A stretch of 64,000 nucleotides of DNA, from assembly GCA_025642065.1 (NCBI GenBank), contig JAODUP010000547.1, positions 62,001 through 126,000 on the forward strand, in the 5' to 3' direction. Positions within the stretch are counted from its first letter, which is position 1. Each line of letters opens with the position of its first letter. A program made the position numbers and the translations under genes. Source of the stretch: Paralvinella palmiformis. Lineage: Eukaryota > Annelida > Polychaeta > Terebellida > Alvinellidae. Below, piece after piece: positions 36,856 through 49,187 of this stretch. The notes below the pieces were generated by a model. The model was not told where the DNA came from. It did no database searches and worked only from the letters and a program-made list of their open reading frames with translations.

Positions 36856-37423
36856 CTCTTACTATGTACCCTAAAACGCACATTGCCCGTGCCAGACATC
36901 TTATCTATTTCCATCCAGATTCCTTATTACACCAATGTAAGAAAGTTATGTCGTTGTTGCAACATGTTTGAGTTTATTAGCTTTGTTATGTATAATGTAG
37001 TATCTATATTGTTGTCCTCTTGTGTGGTCTGGCTAAACGACCTATTAATCCATACAATGCTGCTTGATGGATTTATACTCCTGGAGTCGTTTGTTACTCC
37101 GGCAGGCATCTCCATGGGTATTAAGCTGCGGACAGAGTTTTTTCCCATATTATGAGTAATTAGATTACTCTGATATAGGAAATTTGTCGGAGATCTGCCT
37201 GAAATCCGCTGTTCTCGACCATGGGTCAAATATATCAAGTGGATAGGCGCTTTAATTTAGATCCCACCACACCTAACTGCATATACTTAGGGACGCTAAA
37301 TTAGCGTGAATGAACGTTCCCTTAGTGATGAACGGAAACGTATGAGGGTTAGCTGTTAGGTTCGGGTAAATCATAGTATTTACTCATGTTTGAGACGATA
37401 CACACCCCCCCCCACACACACAC

Positions 37424-37546
37424 ACTATAATGAGATAGTGACTCGGGTGATTGACAGTGAAGACACATATTTTAGGTACGTCAGACAGCAGGTGGGAAGT
37501 CATTATCTTAACACCGTAAAACAGTACAAGTAATATATAAGTGTAT
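37424..37546 (+). repeat. Dispersed repeat, copy 2 of 2 (see 31211)
   Basis: A near-identical copy of the sequence at 31211-31336. It is preceded by a C-run and a short (CA)n tract. Confidence 0.85.
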
Positions 37547-37632
37547 TGATCACCAGAAGCCTGACATGGATAGCATAAGTGTTGCATACCGCAAACATAG
37601 TGGATCTGATATATTATACTTGCTTGCTTGTA

Positions 37633-37958
37633 ATCCGAGGAGAATTCAGCACAGCCTATATGTTTGAGTGTTTGAGAAAACTCCTCCCCCACCACTCACA
37701 GGGAGCAGTACGAAAGATTGAGCCGAAATACCCCGAGGGTGGTCACTCCCAGAGTGTTTTACGTCCTCAGGGGGTCTTTAACATCCGCTTTATTTTAAAT
37801 AATTCAGTGGAGACGGCAGCCCCATTTAACGTGGTCAATCACCCACGATGTTGTGAGCCGAGAAATCAATCTTTGGAAAAGTTTCGATCTCTTGCTGGGA
37901 TCTAACCTGTGACCCCAAGTGTAGGGTATTTAACCGCTAGGCCACCGTAGCTCACTTG
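37633..37958 (-). mobile_element. SINE family 1, reverse copy
   Basis: Reverse orientation of the family: the body (gggagcagtacgaaagattg, gagggtggtcactcccagag) leads to a decayed B box and the head (gtgagctacggtggcctagc on the minus strand). The 3' end is diverged. Possible aged flanking repeats are tgatatattata (near 37607) and tgatgtactata (37957). Confidence 0.8.
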
Positions 37959-38127
37959 ATGTACTATAGGAACTTTTTTCCCAAATATATACTTCTTACA
38001 TCTCTATCAGACCTGTGTGCTTCCAAGAATTACAACGTATTTGAAAGTTTGGTATTCTTATGGAAAACAAACTCCAACTAAATGACATTCGGTATTTTTT
38101 TTTTCTTTCAAGATAATAATAATAATA

Positions 38128-38330
38128 TATAATATTATGTGACATTTATATAGCGCCCTATTCAACTATATAGTTGCTCTAAAGTGCTTTACGGTATTAT
38201 TATCCCTGACTCAGACCTGTTCCAATCCAGCACCACCACCATATCTCAACTCCCAAGGGAGCATACAACGCATGCTGCCATTTAAGGCGCCGCTAAGCGT
38301 TACTCGAACACATTGCCATCACGTCCTGTC
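38128..38330 (+). repeat. Dispersed repeat with 'atttatatagcgcc ... aaagtgctttac' motif
   Basis: The pattern gacatttatatagcgcccta ... tctaaagtgctttacgg recurs as fragments here at 3292 (reverse) and 51930-51975. Similar motifs are common in interspersed repeats of many animal genomes. No coding capacity is seen. Confidence 0.55.
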
Positions 38331-38809
38331 AGGTTCTCATTTTCAAGATAAGGTGTAACATCATTTTTATTTAGCCTGTAGTCGTTTTGTCTGTCATGAA
38401 ATTCTGCTGTCTCAATTTTAAGTTCAACTAAATGTTTTATTACTACGCTGGCGATATGTTCTAAACTGCTCGAGATACCGCAGTGACCGCCCTAGATGCG
38501 GTACCAAATTCAGACCAGGTCATTCGCGTCATAATCTGTACATCCTACATAAAAGGTTTAATAATCGAGTTTTTTTTATTTTCTTCGCACGGACCGTGCT
38601 ACAGCAACGCGAACTATATAGATAGAACAAAGGTATTCAATAACAACAGTTTCTATGCTTGAATGACGCGCCTTTAACAGACGACGTTCTCCTTATCCTC
38701 AACTAGATAAACCTCTATAACAGGTTATACAAACGTTAATCTCGAATAAGAAACATGCACGAAAACGGTATGATGAAACCAGGCCTTACCGGCCTCAGTG
38801 AAATGTTTA

Positions 38810-38950
38810 ATCACTCACTCACTCACTCACTCACTCACTCACTCACTCACTCACTCACTCACTCACTCACTCACTCACTCACTCACTCACTCACTCACTC
38901 ACTCACTCACTCACTCACTCACTCACTCACTCACTCACTCACTCACTCAC
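38810..38950. repeat. (TCAC)n microsatellite, about 35 units
   Basis: An almost perfect 4-bp tandem array of about 140 bp, broken only at its right end. It is the longest pure tetranucleotide tract in the window. The Thr-His-Ser-Leu frame over it is not a gene. Confidence 0.97.
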
Positions 38951-39539
38951 ACTCGATGAGTAGTGTGCCTATTTTGTATTAGTTAATAATATCTTAGTTT
39001 TGAAATGTTCTGGGCGGCTGAAAGCGACTTCCTCCAACTTCACAGACGCCACAGGGGTGGAACCCATAGAAATGGAATACATATTGCTTGAGTGGTTCTT
39101 TAGTCTGTAATTCTAATTCAACGAGAAGGAAATGCTATCGAACGAGATTAGTCGCCCGTGACCTGAAGCACAGAATATTACACCAATTCGACAACAAGTA
39201 GTTTGTTCATTTAATCTAAGATCATTATTTACAACATCACATGTTTCATTTCTATTTTCAATGTAAACGAATTAGAACAGCTGAATGTGATTAAAGTTAT
39301 CTAATGTGATTAAAACTGTATCAATTATTATTATTATTATTATTATTAGGTGAGACCAATCACCAAACTGCTATTGATCACATTAACCTGGCACCTGTCA
39401 ACCGATCAATAGTACGGCTCGCGATACGCTTTATTGAACACGATCAATGATTATTTAATGCACCTGTGAATCATTAACGAGCTAAGCTCCGGTAGACCAG
39501 AAATCGTGTCGGGACAGGCGTCGACGCGTTCATAACAAC

Positions 39540-39715
39540 GCTCGGGTTTCCATTCGATTGGTGTCAGCAACTGTTTACAAACACGTTTATATCGGAACGA
39601 GGCACAGATGCAAGATGGCGTAGCCAATGGGTCGTTCTAGTTTTCAGCGAGTAACTTGACGTTAATATTTGCTTGTGTTAATATCTTCTTTGGTTACTTA
39701 ATTAGACGAATAATC
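39540..39715 (+). promoter_or_regulatory. Probable promoter and 5' UTR of the CUB-LDLa gene
   Basis: Upstream of the ATG at 39716 lie an inverted CCAAT box (gattggtg, 39557-39564), a YY1-type aagatggcg at 39612-39620 and a CCAAT box (agccaatgg) at 39622-39630. The block is richer in CpG than its surroundings. YY1 sites near transcription starts are common in TATA-less promoters, so initiation near 39600-39640 is inferred. Confidence 0.5.
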
Positions 39716-42700
39716 ATGTTTCTGCCGATCTACATCATCTGGGTTTGTACCTTAGTTACGTCGATTCAAGGTGAATTTACTCAAGGTAAGTTTCTAGTTA
39801 AGTACTTTGGTGTAAATTGGAATTTTAAGGAAAAGGTCAATTTCTTAAAGACAGAACACGAGAAGATTGAAAATATTATGATTATCTCTAAAAGAGTGTA
39901 AGAACGCCCCCCCCCTCAAAACACTCATCTTCTTGTTTATCAACCAACCTAAAAACTGTATATATCGTTCTTGCCAAGGGGCATTCATTACGTATTGATA
40001 AACAACATACGACCGGTATGAACTCATTGTAGCCCCTGACCTACATTCATAATGTATACACTTCAATAAGAAGAAGCACAGTAACAACAACAACAACAAC
40101 AACAAGTAAAACAACAAATACTGCTAATATTACGTTTACTACTGCTACTACTGGGGCGCCTCCGTGGTCTAGCGGTAGCGTGCTGGACCACAGATCACTA
40201 CCACCCGTGTTCGAATCCCGGCATGGGCATATCTGAAGGTTGTTTCGTCTTTCACTTCGCTTCATTACCTTTGGAGGTCGCTCGGCCCGTTTAGCCTACC
40301 TTGTGCACAAAAGTGGCCGTAAAACATCAACCATCAATCAATCAATCACTACTGCTACTACTGTAGCAATACTACTACAATAGTATTTGTGCAGCTACTA
40401 TCTCCTACTTGTCATTATTTGTTCTACAACGACGACAACAACACCACTACCAACATCAACAACAACAGCATTAAAAATAGTAACTACTACTACTACTCCT
40501 ACACTATCTTTATTACTATGAACAATATCAATAAACCTTGTCTATCCAGATTTCATGTCCCTATCCTGTGGTAAGTGGCTAGCGTCCAGGATCAGTGGCC
40601 GTCTGGAGACCAGCACGTCCTTGACCTACTCGAACAACATGAACTGTGACGTCACTATCTCCGTGTCCAACAACAAAAGAATCATCTTGATGTTCAAACG
40701 CTTTGAAATAGAGGCGCCAATAAACGGAAGTTGTCCCGATTTTCTCTCGGTGTACGATGGCCTCAGTACGGCCTTCCCGCTGATGTTCGACCAGAAGTGC
40801 GGAACCGTAGTGGAACCGTTCAGTCTCAATACGTCATCGAATCACGTGACGCTCAGGTTCGTTAGCGACGATTCGGCGGTGTTTCGAGGATTCGAAGTCG
40901 AATACACGGAGTTCAGTGACCGTAAGTATAATAATAATAATAATAATAACTATGATGATGATAATAATAATAATTATTATTATTATAACACTGACAATTT
41001 ACAGATTATCTTTTTCAAGTCTGATGGTCTGCTCAATGTCTTTTATACGCATCACTTTCTGAAATTTGAATATTTTCCAACCCCCCCCCACCCCATAACA
41101 TCAGCTTTATGACCAAACTTTATTTAAAATCAGATGACCCAAAATCACTTCACATTATTGTTGATCTATTGATGTTTACGCTTCCGTCTAGCTCCTTGTA
41201 CTTCCGGTGAGTTCGAGTGTACGAGTGGTATCTGTATCAACGAAGGTAACAAATGTGATGACGTCAATCAGTGTGGCGATAATTCGGACGAATCCCAATG
41301 TACAGGTATGTGTCTAAGTGTATTATACTATGAACCTTTTTTTTTGGGGGGGGGGAGGAATTAATGTACAATAGTGTGATCATGATAGGTATAAAACCAA
41401 ATCTCGAGAAGTTCCTCGAACCAGTTCTCTCTCTCGCTCTCTCAATCCGGTGAGAAGAGAAACAACGAGGAACCTTAGAACTAATCCGCCGAGTGGCGCC
41501 ACCATATAACTAGGTCATTTGTACTAATGACAAATTACAAATGACAAATTCTCTAAAGAAGTAGAAATATCAAGACATAACAAAAAACAATACGTTTTTG
41601 AGCGGTTGAAAAAATTAAATCTGAGATATTCTAGAACTATTATGAACGCCTTCATCTTCTAGCAGCGTGAACCATGCAAAGCTTAATTATCTACATGTTA
41701 AACAATGATGCTTCTTTCCATTCCTGAATGATAAATAAAAGTCAACAAATATATAAAAAAATTAAATCTAGATATTTAATAACCGGAAACTTTTATATTC
41801 CATGATTAACAATTCCTGCCAGCATTATTTTCTCTAATCTGATTAAGCAATTGGCTGATCAGTTGAAAATATTCAAAGTCAAAAAGCATCAGGCAGGAAA
41901 AAAGATTGACCATGAAGCTATTGTTAGTCTAACGTTTTATTATTTACATGACATGAACAACACGAGCCCCAAATCTGCAATCTTACTGCAAAAATAATAA
42001 CATCCCATAATGATAATAACATCCCATAATAATAATAATAATAATAATTAAAAACCAGTAAAATGTTACATTCTTAATCAAAGGCAGTTAAAACCGAGAA
42101 CAACCAAAAATACGTACGCTAACATATGCCGATATATCTATCGATACAGTTAATATAGGAAGGATTTGTTTAGTTATTCGAGCATCTGAGGTGTAAAAAT
42201 GTCCTATCCACAGGCTTGTTTTGGACCACAGAAAATTACTGTTGAATGTAAACTGTGGTGTCAAAATAGTTTATGATATGTATGTAGCAAGTCGCCATTG
42301 AACCACACGCACGTGTTGTTCACTGCGAGTTGTCGTGTCAAATCGGAGGGCGTCTCCGTGGTCTAGCGGTTTGGTTTTGTTGTTCGGGGAGAATCCCCAG
42401 GCTGTCGCTTAATCAGCACAGCCTCTTTGTTGGAGTGGTTGAGAAACTCCCCCCCACCACTCACAGGGGAGCAGTACGGAAAGATGGAGCCGAAATACCC
42501 TGAGGGTGGTCACTGCCAGAGTGTTTTACGTCCTCAGGGGGTTTTAACGTCCCCCTTATTTTAAATAATTCAGTGGAGACGGCAGCGCCATTTAACGTGG
42601 TCAGCCACCCACGATGTAGCGAGCCGAGAAATTAATCTCTGGAAAGTTTCGACCTCTTACGGGGTTCGAACCTGTGACCGTTGGTACCGAGTGCCGGGTG

Positions 42701-45531
42701 CTTAACCGCTGGGCCACCGGAGCTCACTACCACCCATGTTCGAATCCCGGCGTGGCATATCTGAAGGTTGTTTCATCTTCGACTTCGCTTCATTACCTTT
42801 GGAGGTCGCTCGGTCCATTTAGCCTACCGTGTGCACAAAATTGGCCGTAAAACATCAATCATCATCGTCAATCATCATCATCATCATCACCATTATCTAA
42901 AGTGGAAAAAACCTGTCAGAAAGCAAATACTTCGATACTTTTCAGACTCCGAAGAGAAAGGTGTAGTCCAGACGGGATGGACATTGGCAGAAATGATAGG
43001 ATGCGCTGTTGGCCTTCTTATACTGTTGATCATACTTATAATTGTTACTGTGAAGTTATATCAGAGATATAAAAGGAACCAATCCGAGGTAAGTCGTCGT
43101 GTACAAGTTTTACTTTTGGTAAAAGTTATTGCTAAATGCCGAACTGTGTGGCTTCTGTCTGGACGAATATTCAGGGAATGGTCCACCGACCATATAATAT
43201 ACTAGTTGTGATAATTGCTGATGGTAAATAAACATTAACCATCCGACCCCCACCAGACTCTCCTTGGTTTCTTAGTTGGGGGTAATTGGCAAACCTGGAG
43301 AAAAAAAACTAGACCGAACATGGCCGCCAATTATTTGATGGCAAACAGGTCCCAACTTCCGGTCGAGGAAAAAGGGAACGCAGACTGGAAAATCAGGTTT
43401 ATAAACGGGGTGAATTATTGTTTTGTCGATGCTTGAATAAGCCGTGGGCGTGGAATTTATACAGAATGAATATCTTTTCGTCATTAAGTATAAGGAACAC
43501 ATTTAAAATAACTGTTAAAGCGTTGTTTTTTTGGCGGGAAATTAAGCTTAACTATTATTATTATTATTATATTTAGCCTGTTCGACAACTCCCGGCCTAT
43601 CGCTGAGGTTTGATGCCAGCTAAACTAGATCTACAGACTTACATAAATCGACATTTACATATTTCATGGCATATAATAGGACAGGAATAATACAGATTGT
43701 CTGCACACACAAAATTATAATGCACGCATCACAATAAATGTCCGTATTCATAGGTTCAAAACTTTGAAGCGCAGCCGCTTCAACGTTGCGTTTTGCCTCT
43801 ACCGGAAGTCAGAGCTGTTTGGACATGGCGGCTCATTCAAACACCACTGACTGCTCGGTCTAGTTTTATATTTAGGTCAATGGTTAGGGGACAATATATT
43901 ATTTTTGTTTCATTTTATAATAATAATTAAAAAAACAACAACATTATTTGGCAACAGATACATAGTATAGGATAAATATAAATTTCATTTAAATAAAGTA
44001 CATTATATATATATGTTGCCTGGTGTTATTTGGGCATTTAGCACCATAATATAGGATAAATATAAATTTCATTTTAATAAAGTACATTATGTATATATGT
44101 TGCCTGGTGTTATTTGGGCATTTGGCACCATAATATAGGATAAATATAAATTTAATTTTAATAAAGTACATTATGTATATATGTTGCCTGGTGTTATTTG
44201 GGCATTTAGCACCATAATATAGGATAAATATAAATTTAATTTTAATAAAGTACATTATGTATATATGTTGCCTGGTGTTATTTGGGCATTTGGCACCATA
44301 ATATAGGATAAATATAAATTTCATTTTAATAAAGTACATTATGTATATATGTTGCCTGGTGTTATTTGGGCATTTGGCACCATAATATAGGATAAATATA
44401 AATTTCATTTTAATAAAGTACATTATGTATATATGTTGCCTGGTGTTATTTGGGCATTTGGCACCATAATATAGGATAAATATAAATTTCATTTTAATAA
44501 AGTACATTATGATATATGTTGCCTGGTGTCATTTGGCATCATAATATAGGATAAATATAAAGTACATTATGTATATATGTTGCCTGGTGTCATTTGGCAC
44601 CATAATATAGGATAATATAAAGTACATTAGTATATATGTTGCCTGGTGTATTTGTGGCACCATAATATAGGATAATATAAAGTACATTATGATATATGTT
44701 GCCTGGTGTCATTTGGCATCATAATATAGGATAAATATAAAGTACATTATGTATATATGTTGCCTGGTGTCATTTGGCACCATAATATAGGATAAGTATA
44801 AAGTACATTACGTATATATGTTGCCTGGTGTCATTGGGCACCATAATATAGGATAAGTATAAAGTACATTACGTATATATGTTGCCTGGTGTCATTTGGG
44901 CATTTGGCACCAGCGCTGATGCTGGTTTGAGTCGGTGGGAACCCATTACACATCAAAATACTGTTAGTTGTTAATGAACACTCAGAATAAATTAGTTTGG
45001 TAAGAATTTTTTATTGAATGTTTCACCTTTAAAAAACCTACACCTAACCAACTCAATGGGTTTAACAAAAGCGAACACAATTCGCTCCATCGAAATATTG
45101 GCGCCAATTGAGAATATTTGGAAGCAATGAATTGTGGCAGTTATTTATGTCAGGACTTGTAAAGGTAGGCCATCCCGTGCGCAAAGAAATATAGGTTACC
45201 TGAACAAATCTTTGAGATTGATTTGAATACTAAATGCCGCATTAATTTGAGGTCAACGAATGAATGAACGAAGTTGTAAACTACAATGTCTACTGAATGA
45301 AGCTTATTAATAATTCATTATGTGTAATTATAATATAATGTTTGTTTACGTTTTTAGATCGAGTATATGTCGGTTAATACACTCTATGAGTATCCAGTGA
45401 CGGACAAATACAATAAATACAAGATTGGGATAAGGGGCCGTCGAGAACCGCGTCAAGTTAGTTTCTATAGCAACGTGGTCGTGATGCCACCCGGCGAGAA
45501 GAATAACGCAGAAAACGACCTGACGTCGTAA
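39716..45531 (+). CDS. CUB-LDLa single-pass membrane protein (complete, five exons)
   Basis: Exons 39716-39785, 40550-40921, 41192-41305, 42946-43088 and 45358-45531 join in phase to 290 residues. Residues 1-19 are a signal peptide. A CUB domain fills exon 2 with the four canonical cysteines (C30, C56, C85, C107) and an acidic trio (E78, D87 or D93, D130/D131) in the place of the calcium site of calcium-binding CUBs. Exon 3 is one LDL-receptor class A module with six cysteines (C150-C184) and the acidic DDVNQCGDNSDES calcium loop. One membrane helix (about 203-221) is followed by a 69-residue tail with tyrosine motifs (YEYP, YNKY). It would be a type I cell-surface protein binding extracellular ligands. 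LRP12/neuropilin-like receptors combine these modules but are larger, so no orthologue is named. A convergent gene of the same build follows. Confidence 0.92.
40154..40347 (+). mobile_element. SINE family 2, full-length copy with target-site duplication
   Basis: The best-preserved copy in the window. It has the head gggcgcctccgtggtctagc, a B box gttcgaatcccgg, the complete body including the ttagcctaccttgtgcacaa segment, and an ATCA-repeat tail. It is flanked by 16-bp direct repeats actactgctactactg. It lies in intron 1 of the CUB-LDLa gene. Confidence 0.92.
42215..42345 (+). repeat. Dispersed repeat shared with 48727-48855
   Basis: Shared blocks: gaccacagaaaattactgtt, aatgtaaactgtggtgtcaa, acgcacgtgttgtt, ac(t)gcgag(t/c)tg and gtgtcaaat. 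The element type is unknown. It lies in the last-but-one intron of the CUB-LDLa gene. Confidence 0.7.
42349..42893. mobile_element. Nested insertion: SINE family 1 inside SINE family 2
   Basis: A plus-strand family 2 copy starts at 42349 (gcgtctccgtggtctagcgg). It is interrupted near 42370 by a reverse family 1 copy (42370-42727, from gttttgttgttcggggagaa to ccaccggagctcac). It resumes at 42728 with taccacccatgttcgaatcc and runs to the ATC-rich tail near 42893. Roughly 20 bases of the family 2 head between its A and B boxes are missing at the junction. Family 1 was therefore active after this family 2 insertion. Confidence 0.85.
43500..43960. other. Intron DNA with promoter-like motifs, no gene
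   Basis: Part of the last intron of the CUB-LDLa gene. An ETS-type accggaagt (43800-43808) and a YY1-type acatggcggc (43823-43832) lie close together, as in CpG promoters. No exon was recognised here. Confidence 0.35.
43990..44915. repeat. Satellite with 84-bp and ~61-bp unit classes
   Basis: About six units of 84 bp (ttgcctggtgttatttgggc, caccataatataggataaat, then an aatttcattttaat segment) are followed by about seven units near 61 bp that lack the aatttcattttaat segment and usually part of the gggcattt block. The array ends at a short hairpin (accagc...gctggt, 44909-44926). The 172-residue minus-strand frame across the long units exists only because 84 is divisible by three; it is not a gene. 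Confidence 0.95.
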
Positions 45532-46682
45532 TATGATGTTTAGCTATATGAGAAACACGTGTGTTTGTGATTTATTTTATTTTATTTTGGTTCACAAAAC
45601 AGGGTAATGTTTTGCGGATTATTAATTATTATTGTATTGTAGTAATTATATCTGGGGCCAATAGTTTGACAAACGGTCTTTGCCAGATCAGTGCGTAATA
45701 TAATATTTTGGGCATTTTTGGTCCTGTTATTATAAACACTGTTGATGAAGTTGCTGTATAATATTTATTAAGTACAGGTTAAACTGAACTTTATTTCGTC
45801 ATTCGTCGTTTGTAATGAGAAACAACTACTTGTTAGTGCTAATTTATACTCATGTTTCCGGGGTTTGAAATATCGCGACGAGAAATATTTACACAAACTG
45901 GTGGTTTTATGTTAGCTGTTTGTCAATTAACTCAATCGACGGCACAATCCCGCTTGACTTACACTAACACATAATTTAGTTTATGGCTCATGTTCATTAC
46001 AGTGTGAATATTTGATAATTTATGAAAGCGACTTATTTAGAATTTGTTTTTACAATTTTGTGGACTCACACGCACACATACACACGTTCTCACGCACGTA
46101 CACATACGCACGCACATATCCACGCGCATGCACCCACAGACGTACGCACGCACGCACGCACGCACATACATGAAAGGGCTGATTGTATATATAATAAAAT
46201 TATTATATCTAGACCAACACATCGTATGAATTGCAACCTGAAAATTGTATCCCGTGCATTGGTTTTGAAAATAATTTAATAACAGGATCGTATTTAACTG
46301 AGGAAATTAGTTAATTTATTCGCGTAAATATCACCATCAACTCGCATTATTATTACAATATTCCCTTACCCTATGTTTACTTTTTACCAATACCTATGTA
46401 GATTTTCGTGTATCGTCTATGTTGTGATATATTGATGCCGGGGGTTGAGACATGTTGATCAAATCAAAACACTGTTTCGCTAAATATTTAACTCGACATT
46501 TAAAAACCAGTACCGAAATAAATATGTTTCTTAAATATAATGTTTATATCGTTTATTATATTTATGGATCAATATTTAGAAAACACTCGAACGAATAAAA
46601 CCATTTGAATATAGTACTATATGAAAACAAATATCTGGCAAAGCGTTTTCTGAGGAATACAGTAACAGGGCGAAAAAGACAG

Positions 46683-46690
<8 letters not shown>
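45532..46690. other. 3' flank of the CUB-LDLa gene
   Basis: No coding signal. CA/CG-rich low-complexity sequence lies at 46064-46170. The first plausible poly(A) signals noticed are AATAAA-containing strings near 46194 and 46594, which would imply a long 3' UTR. Confidence 0.35.

Positions 46691-46731
<41 letters not shown>
46688..46731. repeat. (TA)n microsatellite
   Basis: About 22 uninterrupted TA units. Confidence 0.95.
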
Positions 46732-46927
46732 CAATTATATACTGTACACATCCAAAGTAACCTGATAAGATTTGTTTCGTAATTAACTTTTATTAGACAT
46801 TTGAGCTGATATGTAACTTTGATCTTACGATTACAAAGGAAATTACAAAAAGAAGAAAACAACAACAACAATAATAATAATAGTAATAATAATACATCTA
46901 AGTTATATATTTCTAACAAACGTTTCT

Positions 46928-47014
46928 GTGATATGGTTCATGTGATATGGTTCATGTGATATGGTTCATGTGATATGGTTCATGTGATATGGTTCATGTG
47001 ATATGGTTCATGTG
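46928..47014. repeat. 14-bp minisatellite, six copies
   Basis: The unit atatggttcatgtg repeats about six times without visible substitutions, indicating recent expansion. Confidence 0.95.
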
Positions 47015-47129
47015 AAGCCAAATGTTAATAAGATTAATATGGCTTTAAATATAATAGCAGAATAAAACAAATCTAAATAATTTTTTTTTTTGGGGGGGTG
47101 ATATATGACATTGGTAGACCACCATTTTT

Positions 47130-47790
47130 GATGTGGTTATTCATTCCCTCACCAGGGGTCTCTACTACTGCGATGACGTCGATCATCTAGTTTCCCGGAT
47201 GTGCATGCCGTCATCGTTAGCGAACGACAGCCATCCGAGTTCAGCGTCAGCGTCATTCATGTCGACATCATCTGTAAACACAATCTCAATATTATTTATA
47301 AATATCATTAATCTGATAACGTGTGTAACCATCATTGATACCAATATTGCTTTTCAACATTATAATCCAGCCATTCGTAAACATGATTAGTAGCAACACC
47401 ATTTGTAAGCATTATACACGTCGACATCATATATAAAGATGATCAATGCGATATCATCTGAATAAATGTCAATTATCTGAACATTATTTATAAACATCAT
47501 TAATGTTAATTTCGGTTGTAAGCATCAGTATTATCAAAGTAATCTCTAATTACCATTAATATCGACAGACTCTTAACTAATTATCAGAGATGACATCTTT
47601 AAAATCAATTAAGTTATTCAGTGCCGAGCCAGATCTCACCGTAATAAATCGACTCATATATCGTCGCAACAAATCGACTCATATATATCATGGTAATAAA
47701 TCTACACATATCTCATCGTAATAAATCGACTCATATCTCCTCAAATCGATCACTTTTAAGCTATGCAGTCGTGCCACCCGTCACACTTCA
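47130..47790. repeat. Degenerate reiterated AT-rich sequence
   Basis: Short strings such as tcgacatcat, ttataaa(c/t)atcatta and, at 47640-47750, (gtaat)aaatcgactcatat recur irregularly. It looks like decayed tandem repeats. No coding signal. Confidence 0.5.
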
Positions 47791-48512
47791 GTGACTTTAA
47801 TTTTGATTGAGATGTGCACAGTAGCGAGCATCTATTAATGATAATAGGTGAAGACTGACAAGGCCTGTCTGCGGTTTTTCTCCGTAATTTTCCGTAAAAG
47901 TCCAATCTGTTTCCTTATTTTAACAGAGCGATCTAGCCAATTATGGAGGACATTTTTCACTTCGTAGATTTTATCAAACGACGGGAACTAGTAAAATAAT
48001 ACACAGAATCTATTCGTGGGATATAAAAACACGTTTCTATTCCTTAGTTACTTATTTGACTTATCCCGCTGGGCAGCTGGTAGCATTGTGCGGTTCGAGG
48101 ATAGAAGGTGTTTCATCCGATTATCTCATTTTCCATTGTAATTCGTCGTATAGCTCAACTGGAACCAGCGACGTGGTTAAACATACGACTACCCACTCTG
48201 TCTCTTACAATTTTTTTGTACTTCGATTACGGGTTCGGGTCTTAATATTTTCATCGGCATCACCGATGTGGGGCAATGCTCTTTCGAGGCTGCTAATTAC
48301 TGACACAAGCCCCATAATAGTTCGCCACGTGAAACCAGGGACTTTTTACACTGAGTTGATCCAGAGGCCCACGATAGCCCGGAGAGCATAACCTGGATAC
48401 TTTGGCTAAGAGTCGAGCCAAATGAAATATTTGAATATTTTGGTTCAATAACAAAAGTGAATCGGCTTGAACTTGTTCCTGGAAATATATTCCCATGTGA
48501 TTTTTAACTTGT

Positions 48513-48630
48513 GATTTATGTTTTACGTAATATATATATTACCTGATGTTTTACGTAATATGTATATTACCTGATGTTTTACGTAATATGTATATTACCC
48601 GATGTCTTACGTAATATGTATATCACCTGA
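48513..48630. repeat. 28-bp minisatellite with palindromic unit
   Basis: About four copies of gatgttttacgtaatatgtatattac(c)t. Within each unit gtaatat and atattac are inverted repeats, so every unit can form its own small hairpin. Confidence 0.85.
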
Positions 48631-48726
48631 CTGAGTTGTTCAGGTACTGCACTGAAACAAATCTGAACCCAGAATAAATCTGAGGTTAGCATCTGTGTTG
48701 TCGAAATGTTTTATATACATATGAGT

Positions 48727-48860
48727 TTCTTTTGAACCACAGAAAATTACTGTTAAATGCACTGTGTTGTCAAAGTAATTATCTCATGTAGGTACTAACT
48801 CACGATTGAACCAGACGCACGTGTTGTTTACTACGAGCTGTGGTGTCAAATGGTACGTTT
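48727..48860 (+). repeat. Dispersed repeat, second copy (see 42215)
   Basis: Matches 42215-42345 through gaaccacagaaaattactgtt, acgcacgtgttgttta and gtgtcaaatgg. Confidence 0.7.
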
Positions 48861-48944
48861 TGTACGTGCTTCCGCTTTTCTACATAGCCTGTAAGTAGCC
48901 GCTTTCCTGTGGGCGTGACAAATTTGTCGCGTACGAAAAGCGGA

Positions 48945-49120
48945 CTAACTGGTCCCCACAGGCTGATGAGTAGACCAGACACATGCATAGATCTACGTAT
49001 GTATAGGTTTGTAGAGATGTGGAACATTTTATATTTAGATTGATGTATGTCTAGTTGTGTTTATGTTTAGATTTATGGAGGCAGAGGTCTCAAAGGTTGT
49101 TTAAATGTTTATGTTCTGAG
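48945..49120 (+). repeat. Dispersed repeat, second copy (see 36678)
   Basis: Matches 36678-36855 in the same order (ccccacaggctgatgagtag, tggaacattttatatttaga, tagatttatggaggcaga). Confidence 0.7.
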
Positions 49121-49127
49121 CCAGTGC

Positions 49128-49130
<3 letters not shown>

Positions 49131-49185
<55 letters not shown>
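49131..49185. repeat. (TA)n microsatellite
   Basis: About 27 TA units, followed by a short (CACACATA) tract. Confidence 0.95.

Positions 49186-49187
<2 letters not shown>

Noticed and set aside
36802..37155. 117-codon plus-strand hydrophobic open frame
   Set aside because: It overlaps a dispersed repeat, has no signal or splice context and no recognisable motif.
38810..38950. Regular repeat array that might suggest CRISPR or another spacer array
   Set aside because: A pure 4-bp tandem repeat with no spacers, in eukaryotic DNA.
43989..44507. 172-codon minus-strand open frame with a 28-residue repeat
   Set aside because: It is the translation of the 84-bp satellite; the frame stays open only because the unit length is a multiple of three.
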